Notes: generated by a model not told the origin, from the letters alone. A stretch of 64,000 nt of DNA from Saliniramus fredricksonii (GCF_900094735.1 NZ_FMBM01000002.1:62001-126000), one strand, 5' to 3'; numbered from the stretch's first letter, positions 49,371 through 59,922 are shown. Numbers and translations are program-made.

Positions 49371-49766
49371 TCACGGACGCGGCCAGGCCGGATCACGGAA
49401 TTCCTGCAGTTCGAAGCGATAATTCTCGATCCCCCCGAAGAACGTCGCATAGACGTTGAACTTCTCCGACAGGCGCGGCGGACCGTCGAAAACGACGCCG
49501 CGCTCTGAGAGGAAGGCATGGGCCGCATCGACGTCGCGCACCACGAAGGTGCAAGTCACGCCGGGATTCTCCGGCGGCTCGCGATTGGTGCACACGCCGA
49601 GAAACGATGTCGGCGAAATGCGGTAGATATGGCAGATGCCGAACTGGTCGAGCACCAGATCAAGCCCCAGCGTCTCTGACAGAAACCGGCTCGCAGCCGG
49701 GAGGTCGCGGGTATAGATGAAGGTGACCTGCTGGTCGATCAGGAAATCGGAAAGCGTATCGGGCAT
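49371..49766 (-). CDS. VOC family (glyoxalase/dioxygenase fold) protein
   Basis: The 131-residue protein has two betaalphabetabetabeta modules: VTFIYTRDLPAASRFLSETL first, then CTFVVRDVDAAHAFLSERGV. Metal-binding positions are not secure (only some His/Glu are present). VOC members include glyoxalase I, fosfomycin-resistance and dioxygenase enzymes, and the substrate cannot be told. It is convergent with the MarR gene 12 bp away. Confidence 0.85.
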   Translation of the reverse strand: MPDTLSDFLIDQQVTFIYTRDLPAASRFLSETLGLDLVLDQFGICHIYRISPTSFLGVCTNREPPENPGVTCTFVVRDVDAAHAFLSERGVVFDGPPRLSEKFNVYATFFGGIENYRFELQEFRDPAWPRP

Positions 49767-49835
49767 CGGACAGGCTCGCCTTCTGCAATGGGCCGGGATC
49801 TGCAGCATGCCACGATCATGCCGTGAGGGCGTGCC

Positions 49836-50555
49836 TCAATTCGCGGCGATGCCGAGCTTCTCCGCGAGATCGTGGAAATCATCCGCGATGATGTCGTAAC
49901 GCCCGCGCGCCTGCGCATCCTCGTGCTGCGGATCACCGTATTCTTCGGGGCGCAGGACGAAGGCCGTGCGCATGCCCGTCGCGGCGGCGGCCACGAGATC
50001 GGAATTGTGGGCGGCGACCATCATGGTCTCGCCGGGAGCGAGGGCGAGTGCTTCGCAACTGCGCAGATAGGCCTCGGGCTGCGGCTTGTAGGCGCGCGCG
50101 ACTTCCGCGCCGAGGATCGCGTCCCAGGGCAGGTCGCCATGACGGGCCATGTTTACCATCAGCGCGATATTGCCGTTGGAAAGCGTGGCGATGATCGCCC
50201 CGCGCTTGAGCCGCGCGAGCCCGGACGGCGCGTCTGGCCAGGGATCGAGCCGATGCCAGGCGCGGTTGAGATGGTCGATCTCGGTCTCGGCGAGTCCGGT
50301 CACGCCGAAGGCTTCCAGCGTCTCGACGAGATTTTCCCGATGCAGCACGTCGAGGCGCACGAAGCCGCGCGCGCCGGATCTGATCCGTTCCATGGCGGGC
50401 TGGTAGCGCGATCGCCAGTCCCGGGCGAAGGCATCCCAGTCGAGGGCGTGACCTTGCGGCGCGAGCAGCGCCTGCGCTTCGCGCGTGATGGAGCCGCGCC
50501 AATCGACCACGGTGCCGAACACGTCGAAGAGCAGGGCCTTGGGCATCTTCTTCAT
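49836..50555 (-). CDS. HAD-family hydrolase, haloacid dehalogenase type II
   Basis: The 239-residue enzyme follows the L-2-haloacid dehalogenase layout. Motif I is LLFDVFGTVVDWRGSI with the nucleophile Asp, motif II ATLSNGN, motif III Lys in YKPQPEAY, and motif IV AAHNSDLVAAAATGM. The signature fits haloacid dehalogenases and relatives used on other small acids. ATG 50555 lies 11 bp after the upstream DMT gene, so the two are co-transcribed. Confidence 0.92.
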   Translation of the reverse strand: MKKMPKALLFDVFGTVVDWRGSITREAQALLAPQGHALDWDAFARDWRSRYQPAMERIRSGARGFVRLDVLHRENLVETLEAFGVTGLAETEIDHLNRAWHRLDPWPDAPSGLARLKRGAIIATLSNGNIALMVNMARHGDLPWDAILGAEVARAYKPQPEAYLRSCEALALAPGETMMVAAHNSDLVAAAATGMRTAFVLRPEEYGDPQHEDAQARGRYDIIADDFHDLAEKLGIAAN

Positions 50556-50565
50556 CGTCTCCCCC

Positions 50566-51501
50566 TCAGGGCTTTTCACGTTCCGGGCGCACGATCGCGA
50601 CCGGCTCGGCCTGCGTCGCGGTCTTCTCGGCCTTCGCGGCGCGGCGCGCGAGAACCGATTCGCGATGCGAAATGAAGCTCGCAGCCCCCACGACGATGCC
50701 GCCGCCGAGGATGACAAAGGGGTCCAGCGGTTCGGCGAAGAGCACGATCCCCATCAGCGTCGCCCAGACCAGTTGCAGGAACTGCACCGGCTGCGTCACC
50801 GTGATCGGAGCGTTCTGGAAGGCCTTGGTCATGGTCCAGTGCCCGGCCGTTGCGAAGGCCGCGACCAGGGTCAGCCAGGCGACCTGCTCGAAGCTTGGGG
50901 CAACCCATTGCACAGCGGCCACGGGGGCGAGTGCGATGGTGCAGAAGACCGAGAGCAGCCCCACGATCACCGCCGTATCCTCGGTGCCGCTCAGGCGTTT
51001 CGCGATCAGGAAGGATGTGGCAAAGAACGGCCCGGCGGCCACCTGCGCCATCTGGCCGATCGAGATTTCCTGGAAGCCGGGGCGCAGGATGATCAGCGCG
51101 CCCGCGATCCCGGCCACGACGGCAAAGACCCGGCGCATGTGCAGCGCCTCGCCGAGAAACAGGGCCGCGCCGATGGTGATGAAGATCGGCGCCACATAGC
51201 CCAGAGCCGTCACCTCGGCCATCGGGATGCGCGCCATGGCATAAAACCAGAGGATCACCCCGACCCCGTGGACCGCGCCGCGCAGGAGATGCAGATGCAG
51301 GATCCGGCCGGAGGGGCGATGTGTCAGCAGCGCGCCCATGAAGGGCAGCATCATCAGCGCGCCGGCGGCATAGCGAATGAAGGCGCCCTGCGCGGCAGGC
51401 AGATCCGCGCCGATATGGCGCACGATGGCGGTAACGCTGGCGAGCAGCAGGGTCGTCAGGAGCATCCAGCCGACACCGATGAGCGTATTCTGCGCCCGCA
51501 C
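50566..51501 (-). CDS. EamA/DMT-family transporter
   Basis: The 311-residue inner-membrane protein has ten hydrophobic helices in two EamA repeats (about 5-135 and 150-285). These exporters carry amino acids, nucleobases or other metabolites; the substrate is not evident. A GTG start at 51501 follows GGGAGG at a good distance. A basic tail (SVLARRAAKAEKTATQ) ends the protein. Confidence 0.9.
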   Translation of the reverse strand: MRAQNTLIGVGWMLLTTLLLASVTAIVRHIGADLPAAQGAFIRYAAGALMMLPFMGALLTHRPSGRILHLHLLRGAVHGVGVILWFYAMARIPMAEVTALGYVAPIFITIGAALFLGEALHMRRVFAVVAGIAGALIILRPGFQEISIGQMAQVAAGPFFATSFLIAKRLSGTEDTAVIVGLLSVFCTIALAPVAAVQWVAPSFEQVAWLTLVAAFATAGHWTMTKAFQNAPITVTQPVQFLQLVWATLMGIVLFAEPLDPFVILGGGIVVGAASFISHRESVLARRAAKAEKTATQAEPVAIVRPEREKP

Positions 51502-51637
51502 CCGCCAAAGCCTCCCGGTTCATGCCACGCAAGAGGTGCGCCGCGTGGTGAGTATCACTCACCCGCATGGATTGCGGTGCAAGAAATTCCGCGCTCTTGC
51601 CTGCGTGATCGCGCCCGTATACGCGCGACAAGCGCCC

Positions 51638-53149
51638 TCAGCCGCGCCAGAAGCGCGGCATGAACAGGATCAGCACGGTGAACAGTTCGAGCCGGCCCAG
51701 CAGCATGGCGAAGGCCAGGGTCCATTTCACCGCATCGGGCAGCGTGGCGTAATTGCCCGCCGGGCCGATGATCGGGCCGAGGCCGGGGCCGACATTCGAC
51801 AGCGCGCTCACCGCCGCCGAGGCCGAGGTGAGGAAATCGAGATCGAAGGCCATCAGGGTGATGGTGATGGCGCCGTAGCAGATGAAGAAGAGAGAGAAGA
51901 ACACCACCACGGAATGGATCACGTCGTCGGGCAGTTCACGCCCGGCATAGGTGCGCGGAAAAATGCCGCGTGGAAACAGAAGATGCCGGAAATAGCTCTG
52001 CAGGAGCTTGGCCATCACCTCGTAGCGGAAGATCTTCACACCCCCGGTGGTCGAGCCCGTACAGCCACCGACGAACATCAGCCCGAAGAAGATGCCGATT
52101 GCCACATTGCCCCATCCGCCATAATCGGCGGAAGCGAATCCCGTCGTGGTCACCACGGAGACGACGTTGAGGGAAGCCAGCCGCAAGGCATCGAGAAACG
52201 CGAAACGCTCGGAAAGACTCAGCCACAATGTCATGACGAGCACGATCACCAGCAGGAAGACGAGCAGCACCCGCACCTGGCTGTTGCGCAAGGTATCCGT
52301 CTCGCCCTGGAACAGGCGGACATAGAGCACGAACGGGATGGCGCCGGCGATCATGAAGAAGACCGCGATCCAGTGGATCGCGGGATTGGTGAAATGGCCC
52401 AGCGATGCATCATGCGTGGAAAAGCCGGCTGTCGAGATCGTTGTCAGTGCATGCGCCACGGCGTCGAAACCGCTCATCCCGGCAAGCCAGTAGGCGGCGA
52501 TGCAGGCGATGGTGAAGCCGACATAGATGGTGGTAATGGCGGCAGCCACTTCCCGCACACGCGGCAGCACCTTTTCCGAGCGATCGGAGGATTCGGTGCG
52601 AAACAGCTGCATGCCACCGACACCGAGCGCCGGCAGGATGGCAATGGCAGTGGCGATGATGCCGATTCCGCCCAGCCATTGCAGGATGGCGCGCCAGATC
52701 AGCACGCCCGGCGGAGCCTCCTGCAGGCCAACGATCACCGTCGCGCCGGTCGTGGTCAGCCCCGACATCGCCTCGAAGAAGGCGTTGGCGTAGCTCGCGC
52801 GCATCTGCTCGAAATCGGAGATGTAGAGCGGCAGGGCGGCGAAGAGCACCACGGAGAGCCAGGCCATCGGCGTGAGCAGGAAGGCCTGCCGCAGGGTCAG
52901 ACCGCTATCCAGCCGCACCTGCGCGAAATACAGAAGCAGCATGCCCACCGTGAAGGTGATCGCGCTGGAGATCGCGAAGGCCTTCCAGTCCTCGTTATGG
53001 GCATAGAGATCGACGCCCACCGGAATCAGCATGGCGATGGCGAGCACGGTGAGCATGCCCCCGATCAGATAGAGGATAGGTCGCAGATAAGGCGGCGCCC
53101 AATTGTCGAGGGAGAGGCGCCAGCCGATTCGCCGCTCAGCTTCGGTCAC
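51638..53149 (-). CDS. trkH: Potassium uptake protein TrkH
   Basis: The 503-residue inner-membrane channel subunit has four pore repeats. Their selectivity segments read TTTGATV, STAGFST, TTTGFAS and SNVGPGLG. A GTG at 53149 is the start. It overlaps the trkA end by 14 bp, so the channel and its gate are translationally coupled. Confidence 0.95.
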   Translation of the reverse strand: MTEAERRIGWRLSLDNWAPPYLRPILYLIGGMLTVLAIAMLIPVGVDLYAHNEDWKAFAISSAITFTVGMLLLYFAQVRLDSGLTLRQAFLLTPMAWLSVVLFAALPLYISDFEQMRASYANAFFEAMSGLTTTGATVIVGLQEAPPGVLIWRAILQWLGGIGIIATAIAILPALGVGGMQLFRTESSDRSEKVLPRVREVAAAITTIYVGFTIACIAAYWLAGMSGFDAVAHALTTISTAGFSTHDASLGHFTNPAIHWIAVFFMIAGAIPFVLYVRLFQGETDTLRNSQVRVLLVFLLVIVLVMTLWLSLSERFAFLDALRLASLNVVSVVTTTGFASADYGGWGNVAIGIFFGLMFVGGCTGSTTGGVKIFRYEVMAKLLQSYFRHLLFPRGIFPRTYAGRELPDDVIHSVVVFFSLFFICYGAITITLMAFDLDFLTSASAAVSALSNVGPGLGPIIGPAGNYATLPDAVKWTLAFAMLLGRLELFTVLILFMPRFWRG

Positions 53150-54521
53150 GCCTGTCCCCCGCCAGAAAAGCCTCGGCCTTGCGCAGGGCCTTGTAGGTCA
53201 CCATGGCGATGACGCTGTCGCCGGGCTTGATATGGGTCTCGGCGGTGGGAATCAGCACGCCGCTGTCATGCACGACCGCGCCGATCAGGAAGCCTTCCGG
53301 CAGGCCGATATCCTTGAGCGGGCCAGAAGTCAGCTTCGAGCCCTCCTGCGCGCGCGCCTCGATCACCTCGCCGAATTCCTCGCGCAGGGTGTAGAGCGCC
53401 GTCACCGAGCGGTGACGGACATGGCGCAGGATGGTCGAGATGGTGATCGCGTTGGGGCTCACCACCGCATCGATGCCGAGAGAGGGCATGATCGGTTCGT
53501 AGCTCGACTTGTTCACCAGCGTGATGGCGCGCTTGCAGCCCATGCGCTTGGCGAGCACCGAGGAGAAGATGTTGGTCTCGTCGTCATTCGTCACAGCGAC
53601 GACCGTCTCCGCCGAGCCGATATTCGCCTCGTCGAGCACCTCGGTATCGAGGGCGTCGCCGAGCAGCACCACGGCCTTCTCGCCGAGTTCGCGGGAGATG
53701 TATTCGGCTCGTTCGCGGGAATGCTCGATGAGCTTGAGGCGCACATAGGGCGCGTCGCGCGCGAGCATGTTGGCGAGGTTGAGCCCGACATTGCCGCCGC
53801 CGACGATGACCACGCGCCTTGCCACCCGCTCCTGGTGGCCGAAGACGCTCATCACCCGGTCGACGCGCGAAGGCTCCGTCACGACATAGACGTCGTCACC
53901 CAGTTCGATCACGTCGTCGCCATTGGGCACGAAGGCCTCGCCGTTGCGGATCACGGCGACGATGATCATGTGCGGATCCGGCATGATCGTCGGCACGTCC
54001 CGGATCGCCTTGCCGATGAAGGCGCAATCATGCGTGTCGGCATGGATGCCGATGAGCTGCACCTTGCCGTCGGCGAGCGGCATCGTGTCGAAGGCGCCGG
54101 GCGTGCGCAGGCGCCGCGCGATGCCGTTGGCGACCTCGACTTCCGGCGAGATCACCACGTCGATGGGGAGCTGGTCGGCGGCGTAGAGCGCGCGCGAGAG
54201 CGGGTCGAGATAGCCGTGATGGCGCACGCGGGCGATGCGGCGCGGCACCCGGAACAGCGTATAGGCCACCTGCGAGGCGACCATGTTGACCTCGTCCGAG
54301 CGGGTCACCGCGATCAGCATGTCGGCATCGCGCGCGCCGGCCTTTTCCAGCACCTCCGGATGGGAGGCGTGGCCGACCATGCCGCGCACGTCGTAGGATT
54401 CGTCGACACGGCGCGCCTGTGCCGCGTCGAGATCGACGACCGTGACATCCATGCCCTCGACGGCGAGATGGCGCGCAATGGTCGAGCCGACCTGACCGGC
54501 ACCGCAGACGATAATTCTCAT
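53136..54521 (-). CDS. trkA: Trk potassium regulatory protein TrkA
   Basis: The 461-residue cytoplasmic protein has two RCK units. Each starts with a nucleotide-binding fold: MRIIVCGAGQVGSTIARHLA, and RRVVIVGGGNVGLNLANMLA at about 230. Each ends in a TrkA-C domain. It gates TrkH in response to NAD(H)/ATP. ATG 54521 removes an unlikely 52-residue N-terminal extension. The 280-bp gap upstream holds no gene. Confidence 0.95.
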   Translation of the reverse strand: MRIIVCGAGQVGSTIARHLAVEGMDVTVVDLDAAQARRVDESYDVRGMVGHASHPEVLEKAGARDADMLIAVTRSDEVNMVASQVAYTLFRVPRRIARVRHHGYLDPLSRALYAADQLPIDVVISPEVEVANGIARRLRTPGAFDTMPLADGKVQLIGIHADTHDCAFIGKAIRDVPTIMPDPHMIIVAVIRNGEAFVPNGDDVIELGDDVYVVTEPSRVDRVMSVFGHQERVARRVVIVGGGNVGLNLANMLARDAPYVRLKLIEHSRERAEYISRELGEKAVVLLGDALDTEVLDEANIGSAETVVAVTNDDETNIFSSVLAKRMGCKRAITLVNKSSYEPIMPSLGIDAVVSPNAITISTILRHVRHRSVTALYTLREEFGEVIEARAQEGSKLTSGPLKDIGLPEGFLIGAVVHDSGVLIPTAETHIKPGDSVIAMVTYKALRKAEAFLAGDRRDRS

Positions 54522-54749
54522 GAGAAGCGTGACTTCATGACGGAAAACGGCCCCCTGCCGGTTCCGATGCGACAATCTTCCGGCGCACCCCTGATCGCGT
54601 GACCCGTGAAACGGGCACACGTGTTGCGGGCGCGCCGACCCTCTGCCACCGGCATTCCGTGTCGACGATACACGCACGAGCCGCCCCCGGTCGAGACCGG
54701 GTCGCCCCCTTTACGCCTTTTTTCGCAGATGCACAACGGCCCGCGCGAA

Positions 54750-54773
54750 GGGCGGGGGCGGGGGCGGGGCGGG
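54750..54773 (+). other. Five-run G-quadruplex motif
   Basis: Five runs of 3, 5, 5, 4 and 3 guanines are separated by single cytosines (54750-52, 54-58, 60-64, 66-69, 71-73). With one-base loops this is an unusually stable quadruplex candidate. It lies in the 280-bp gap 54522-54801, which otherwise shows only a short ACACGTGT palindrome, between trkA and the low-GC module. Confidence 0.6.
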
Positions 54774-54801
54774 TGAGCCCTACGTTACGCACATCATGCG
54801 T

Positions 54802-55518
54802 TCACGCGTGCAATTCGACAGCCATAACCTGTGGCACGCCGTCTTCCGTCGTAAGGTAAAACCGGGTCGGGATGATTGCCGAGACCCGGCGCTCATGGCC
54901 CGGCATGACTTCGGTTTCAAAGTCCACGAGCACGTTAACGCGGCCCGAGATAGCCTTGGCTGCGTCAATCGTGAAGCTGTCGGGCTCAGGGTCGCATAAA
55001 TACAGGCGGGTTGATGGTTGAGCCTTTAAAACCTCGTCCCATAGGGAATTTTTGGTCAAGTCGTAGCACATCACTGCACGAAGCGCTGTGATGAGGAGAT
55101 GAATATCTTCTCGTGACGCCTCTTCCAGCACATATTCCGCCAGGCCGTGCAGCAGGGCTTCATCGTCGATCGCCTTGACGATTGCCGGGGGAAAGTCGGG
55201 AAAGACATATTGATGCCTATTGGTCCCCGGAGACTTCTTCCCGGTTTTCCGCTGGACCGGGCGAAACGTCTTCTCGGAGAAACGCAGGGATTTCGCACCC
55301 GCCTTCTTCACTGCCGGGTCAGCGCCTATGAACGAACGACCCACAAATGCATGTCCGACATAAGCCTTCGCTGCCGCCGCCAAGCCAGGCAGCACGACAT
55401 CGGATTGTGCGCGCATGATCTGACTGGAATCGACGGTCCTATGGGCGATCCAGTTTGCGCGCGCTTTGTCTTTGCGTTCCTTGAAAACCGTGATTGCCTC
55501 GTCGACCGCATTCGTCAT
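54802..55518 (-). CDS. Unrecognised partner of the FRG-domain protein
   Basis: I do not recognise this 238-residue protein. It appears soluble, with no signal peptide or membrane helix. A basic, Lys-rich N-terminal half (GRSFIGADPAVKKAGAKSLR, later KTFRPVQRKTGKKSPGTNRH) leads to a mixed domain containing EYVLEEASREDIHLLITALR, LYLCDPEPDSFTID and VLVDFETEVMPGHE. Its start overlaps the FRG gene's stop by 4 bp (ATGA), so both are made together. Base composition is lower in GC than flanking genes (about 47% in the line at 55021). A toxin-neutralising, effector or sensor role is conceivable but not shown. Confidence 0.65.
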   Translation of the reverse strand: MTNAVDEAITVFKERKDKARANWIAHRTVDSSQIMRAQSDVVLPGLAAAAKAYVGHAFVGRSFIGADPAVKKAGAKSLRFSEKTFRPVQRKTGKKSPGTNRHQYVFPDFPPAIVKAIDDEALLHGLAEYVLEEASREDIHLLITALRAVMCYDLTKNSLWDEVLKAQPSTRLYLCDPEPDSFTIDAAKAISGRVNVLVDFETEVMPGHERRVSAIIPTRFYLTTEDGVPQVMAVELHA

Positions 55519-56246
55519 GGCGCAACCTCCTGATCCGTAAGATAACGCAAAGCGAGATCAGCACCAATGCCATCGATGTCCGTCATCAATCTCTGGTGAT
55601 CAAGCCCAAATTTTCCGAGAATCCGGCGAAAGAAGCTGCGATTGGCTGCCGGAATGGTAAGGCGGTGCATCGGCACATTCTCAGCATCTGGATCCCAGTC
55701 CCTGTCCGGGTCGGGGTATATCGTGAAGACGCCATGTTGCCGGAAGACCCGCTCGATGCTTGGGGTCGTTTGTGCATATGAAACGTGCGTTGCCGCAAAA
55801 GGGTTGGTCAGAGCGCGATTGCGCATGATACCTGGGACAAGGATCGCGAAAATCTTGCAATCATTGTCCATGTTCCCGCCATTGACCGCGAACCAGGCGG
55901 CGACGAGCGGATTGCTGCTCCAATCCAGGAGCCGGGTCGGGACACCATGATGTTGCGCGAGCGCCAGCCAGTCGAGATCGGAATAGTCATTGGCGTCGAC
56001 CAATCGCACTGATTTCCTCTTGAAGGTTTCGAAGATCAGGCGCTCCAGTGAAGAGTCGTAGTCTCGCAGACCCAGACAATCGGCACGCCCGGCCTTCGGG
56101 CGCAATCCGTAGCTTTCGCAGCCAGCGAGCCCCTGCCGCATCCCCTGCCCGCAGAATATCCAGCCGGCGTGCGAAGTCGAGAGCATGAACCCATTGAATT
56201 CCGCCCATTTCGCGAAATCGTCGGGAGTTGGTGAAGCAGAAACCAT
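55515..56246 (-). CDS. FRG-domain protein
   Basis: The 243-residue protein carries an FRG domain, best seen in DWLALAQHHGVPTRLLDWSS followed by NPLVAAWFAV (about 92-121). The name-giving Phe-Arg-Gly motif reads WIFCGQ (30-34), with Arg replaced by Cys, so this copy may be altered. The function of FRG domains is not established; they are frequent on mobile elements and near defence genes. GC is clearly below the neighbours. ATG 56246 lacks a strong Shine-Dalgarno; TTG 56264 is the alternative. A promoter is visible just upstream. Confidence 0.82.
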   Translation of the reverse strand: MVSASPTPDDFAKWAEFNGFMLSTSHAGWIFCGQGMRQGLAGCESYGLRPKAGRADCLGLRDYDSSLERLIFETFKRKSVRLVDANDYSDLDWLALAQHHGVPTRLLDWSSNPLVAAWFAVNGGNMDNDCKIFAILVPGIMRNRALTNPFAATHVSYAQTTPSIERVFRQHGVFTIYPDPDRDWDPDAENVPMHRLTIPAANRSFFRRILGKFGLDHQRLMTDIDGIGADLALRYLTDQEVAP

Positions 56247-56271
56247 GGGCGACCAGGAGCGCAACGGAAAG

Positions 56272-56301
56272 ATATTAAAAATAGTACTGTTTTAGTTTCA
56301 A
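56272..56301 (-). promoter_or_regulatory. Candidate promoter of the FRG module
   Basis: On the minus strand TTGAAA, an 18-base spacer and TAATAT occur in an AT-rich patch (about 56265-56335) unlike the surrounding DNA. Transcription would begin near 56265, close to the possible starts of the FRG gene, leaving a very short leader. Confidence 0.55.
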
Positions 56302-56329
56302 TTTCTAAAATTGCATTTCCTTGTTTTGA

Positions 56330-57667
<1,338 letters not shown>

Positions 57668-57805
57668 GGCCCTGCACGGCTGAATGCGTTCAACCAGCGG
57701 AGGAAGGCCATCCCGATTCCGGATCAGACAACGCAAAGCCGCAGCCATCTTGCCGCCGGACGGGCGCGCCGCCCCTTCGTCGCGCTGTCGCCGCTCATCA
57801 TTGCC

Positions 57806-58435
57806 GTGATCGCGGCGGCAGCTCTGGGTTTCGGCGGGATCAGCCGTTTCGAGATCCAGGCCGGGCCCTTCGCGCCGATCCTGCACGGCTTCTTCTTCGA
57901 TACCTTCGCGCCGCTGATCATCCTCGTGATCTACGCCGTGGCGCGCATCATCGCCGTCGCGCTGCTCGAACCGAGCGATCTGGCGCTTGCCCGCTTCGTC
58001 ACCGCCCCGCTCGCCGTGGCAGCGCTGCTCGCGGCGGCGCTGTATCCCACATTCGGCGGCATCATTGCCCGCTCGGCCTTCTTCGCCGGGGGGATGATGT
58101 TCGTCGAGGGCGTGATGCTCGGCGCGGCCTGGCTGGTCGGCATCGCCTTTGCGGCGATCATCTTCGGTTTCGTGCTGGGGGCGGGCGTGATTCTCGTGCG
58201 ACTCGGTTTCGCCGAACCGGGCCGTACCCGTCGGGCCCGCCTCGCCACCGGGCTGATGCGATACGCCGCCCTCGTCTTCGCTGGCCTGATCCTGCTTCTG
58301 CCGGGCCAGAGCGGCATATCGTTCTACGGTGAATGGCCGGTCTGGCCGATGGAGCCGGGAGAGGCCGCAGCGCTTGCCGGCTTCAGCCTGATCGCCCTCG
58401 CACCGCATGCCCTGATCGTGCGGCGCCACGGCTGA
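57806..58435 (+). CDS. Multi-pass membrane protein of unknown function
   Basis: At least five hydrophobic segments are visible over 209 residues (around 5-25, 33-52, 65-85, 95-130, 150-170). I do not recognise the family. The GTG start at 57806 is the first canonical one but lies within the first hydrophobic stretch and has no Shine-Dalgarno. The frame stays open upstream. GGAGGAAGG at 57699-57707 sits just before an ATC (57710) that would give I-P-I-P-D-Q-T-T-Q-S and a basic pre-membrane segment. The true start may therefore be non-canonical, or the sequence may hold an error. Confidence 0.6.
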   Translation: MIAAAALGFGGISRFEIQAGPFAPILHGFFFDTFAPLIILVIYAVARIIAVALLEPSDLALARFVTAPLAVAALLAAALYPTFGGIIARSAFFAGGMMFVEGVMLGAAWLVGIAFAAIIFGFVLGAGVILVRLGFAEPGRTRRARLATGLMRYAALVFAGLILLLPGQSGISFYGEWPVWPMEPGEAAALAGFSLIALAPHALIVRRHG

Positions 58436-58586
58436 GCCGGGCGGGTATTGTCGCAATCGGTTACGAATCTTGATTGCGCAGTCGTTTGCACGCGGCGATG
58501 CAGCGGCTAAACGGAACTCACAGTGAATCACGCGAATCCTTCGGCTCAGCCGGCGGTGACGCTACGTCTTTCGGGGACCCTTGCCC

Positions 58587-59711
58587 ATGCTTCCCTTCAT
58601 CGATCTTGCCGCCCAGCGCGCGGCGCTCGGCCCGCGCATGGAAGAGGCCATTCTCGCGGTGGTCCGCCACGGCGCCTATGTGATGGGGCCGGAAGTCGGG
58701 CAGCTCGAAGAGGAACTCGCAGCCTTTTGCGGGGCGAAACACGTGGTCAGCTGCGGCAGCGGAACGGATGCGCTGGCGCTGATCCTGATGGCGAAGGGGG
58801 TGAAACCCGGCGATGCCGTTCTGTGCCCGAGCTTCACCTTCGCCGCGACGGCGGAGGTGATCTGCTGGCTGGGCGCCGCGCCGGTCTTCGTCGATGTGCG
58901 CGAGGACACCTTCAATCTCGACATCGACAGCATCGAAGCCGGGCTCGTCACTGCGCGCGAACAGGGCCTGCGGCCCGTGGGCGTGATCCCCGTGGATCTG
59001 TTTGGCCAGCCGGCGGATTATGCGCCGATCGAAGCCGTCTGCGCGCGCGAGGGGCTGTGGCTGCTCGCCGATGCCGCGCAGAGTTTCGGAGCGCATTATC
59101 AGGGCCGCAAGGTCGGCACCATCGGTGACGCCACGGCGACCAGCTTCTTTCCGGCCAAGCCGCTGGGCTGCTATGGCGATGGCGGGGCGATCTTCACCGA
59201 CGATTCCGAACTCGATGCGGTGCTGCGCTCCCTGCGTAATCACGGCCAGGGCGCCGACAAATACGAATATGCACGCATCGGCATGAATGGCCGCCTCGAC
59301 ACCATCCAGGCGGCAGTGCTGATCGAGAAGCTGCGCGTCTTTGCCGACGAGATCGCGGCGCGCGACCGGATCGCGGCACGCTATGCGGCAGGTCTGTCCG
59401 ATTGCGCCGTCGTGCCGCAGGTGATGGCGGATGCGCGCTCGGTCTGGGCGCAATACACCCTGCGCCTTCCCGGTTTCGATCGCTCGGCCTTTCAGGCGAG
59501 CCTGCGCGATGCCGGCGTGCCGACGGCGATCTATTATCCGCGCCCGCTGCACCGACAGGACGCGTATGCGCGTTATCCGAGTGCTGGTAACGGCTTGCCG
59601 GTGACCGACCGGCTGGCGCAAGAGGTGGTCAGCCTGCCGATGCATCCCTATCTGGACGAGGCGGATCAGGATCACGTCATCGCCACGGCGCGCGCGGCGC
59701 TGGGTGCCTGA
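58587..59711 (+). CDS. DegT/DnrJ/EryC1 (WecE-type) sugar aminotransferase
   Basis: The 374-residue PLP enzyme aminates keto-sugars used in surface polysaccharides. MLPFIDLAAQRAALGPRMEE is the usual start. CGSGTDALALIL, ADAAQSFGAHYQGR and SFFPAKPLGCYGDGGAIFT, with the PLP-binding Lys, follow. ATG 58587 is favoured over a TTG six bases upstream. No neighbouring sugar genes reveal the substrate. Confidence 0.93.
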   Translation: MLPFIDLAAQRAALGPRMEEAILAVVRHGAYVMGPEVGQLEEELAAFCGAKHVVSCGSGTDALALILMAKGVKPGDAVLCPSFTFAATAEVICWLGAAPVFVDVREDTFNLDIDSIEAGLVTAREQGLRPVGVIPVDLFGQPADYAPIEAVCAREGLWLLADAAQSFGAHYQGRKVGTIGDATATSFFPAKPLGCYGDGGAIFTDDSELDAVLRSLRNHGQGADKYEYARIGMNGRLDTIQAAVLIEKLRVFADEIAARDRIAARYAAGLSDCAVVPQVMADARSVWAQYTLRLPGFDRSAFQASLRDAGVPTAIYYPRPLHRQDAYARYPSAGNGLPVTDRLAQEVVSLPMHPYLDEADQDHVIATARAALGA

Positions 59712-59922
59712 GGCATTTTTCGGCGCATCATGTCGACCGTCAGCCAATACCCGCCTGACCGAAGGATGCGCGCGCTAACCAACGATTCACGCTGCCGAAG
59801 GAAACCCGGACAGCGTCAATCGATTCTGAAAGAAATCTCTCGATTCTGCCGCTATCGGGTGGCCTGATCCATCCGTCGGACGCGGTTTCTGCCGCCTCCG
59901 CAAGCAGAACGGGAGGCTGCGC

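Noticed and set aside
57684-57806. ATG at 57684 as the start of the membrane protein
   Set aside because: It is out of frame with the membrane protein and would need a frameshift.
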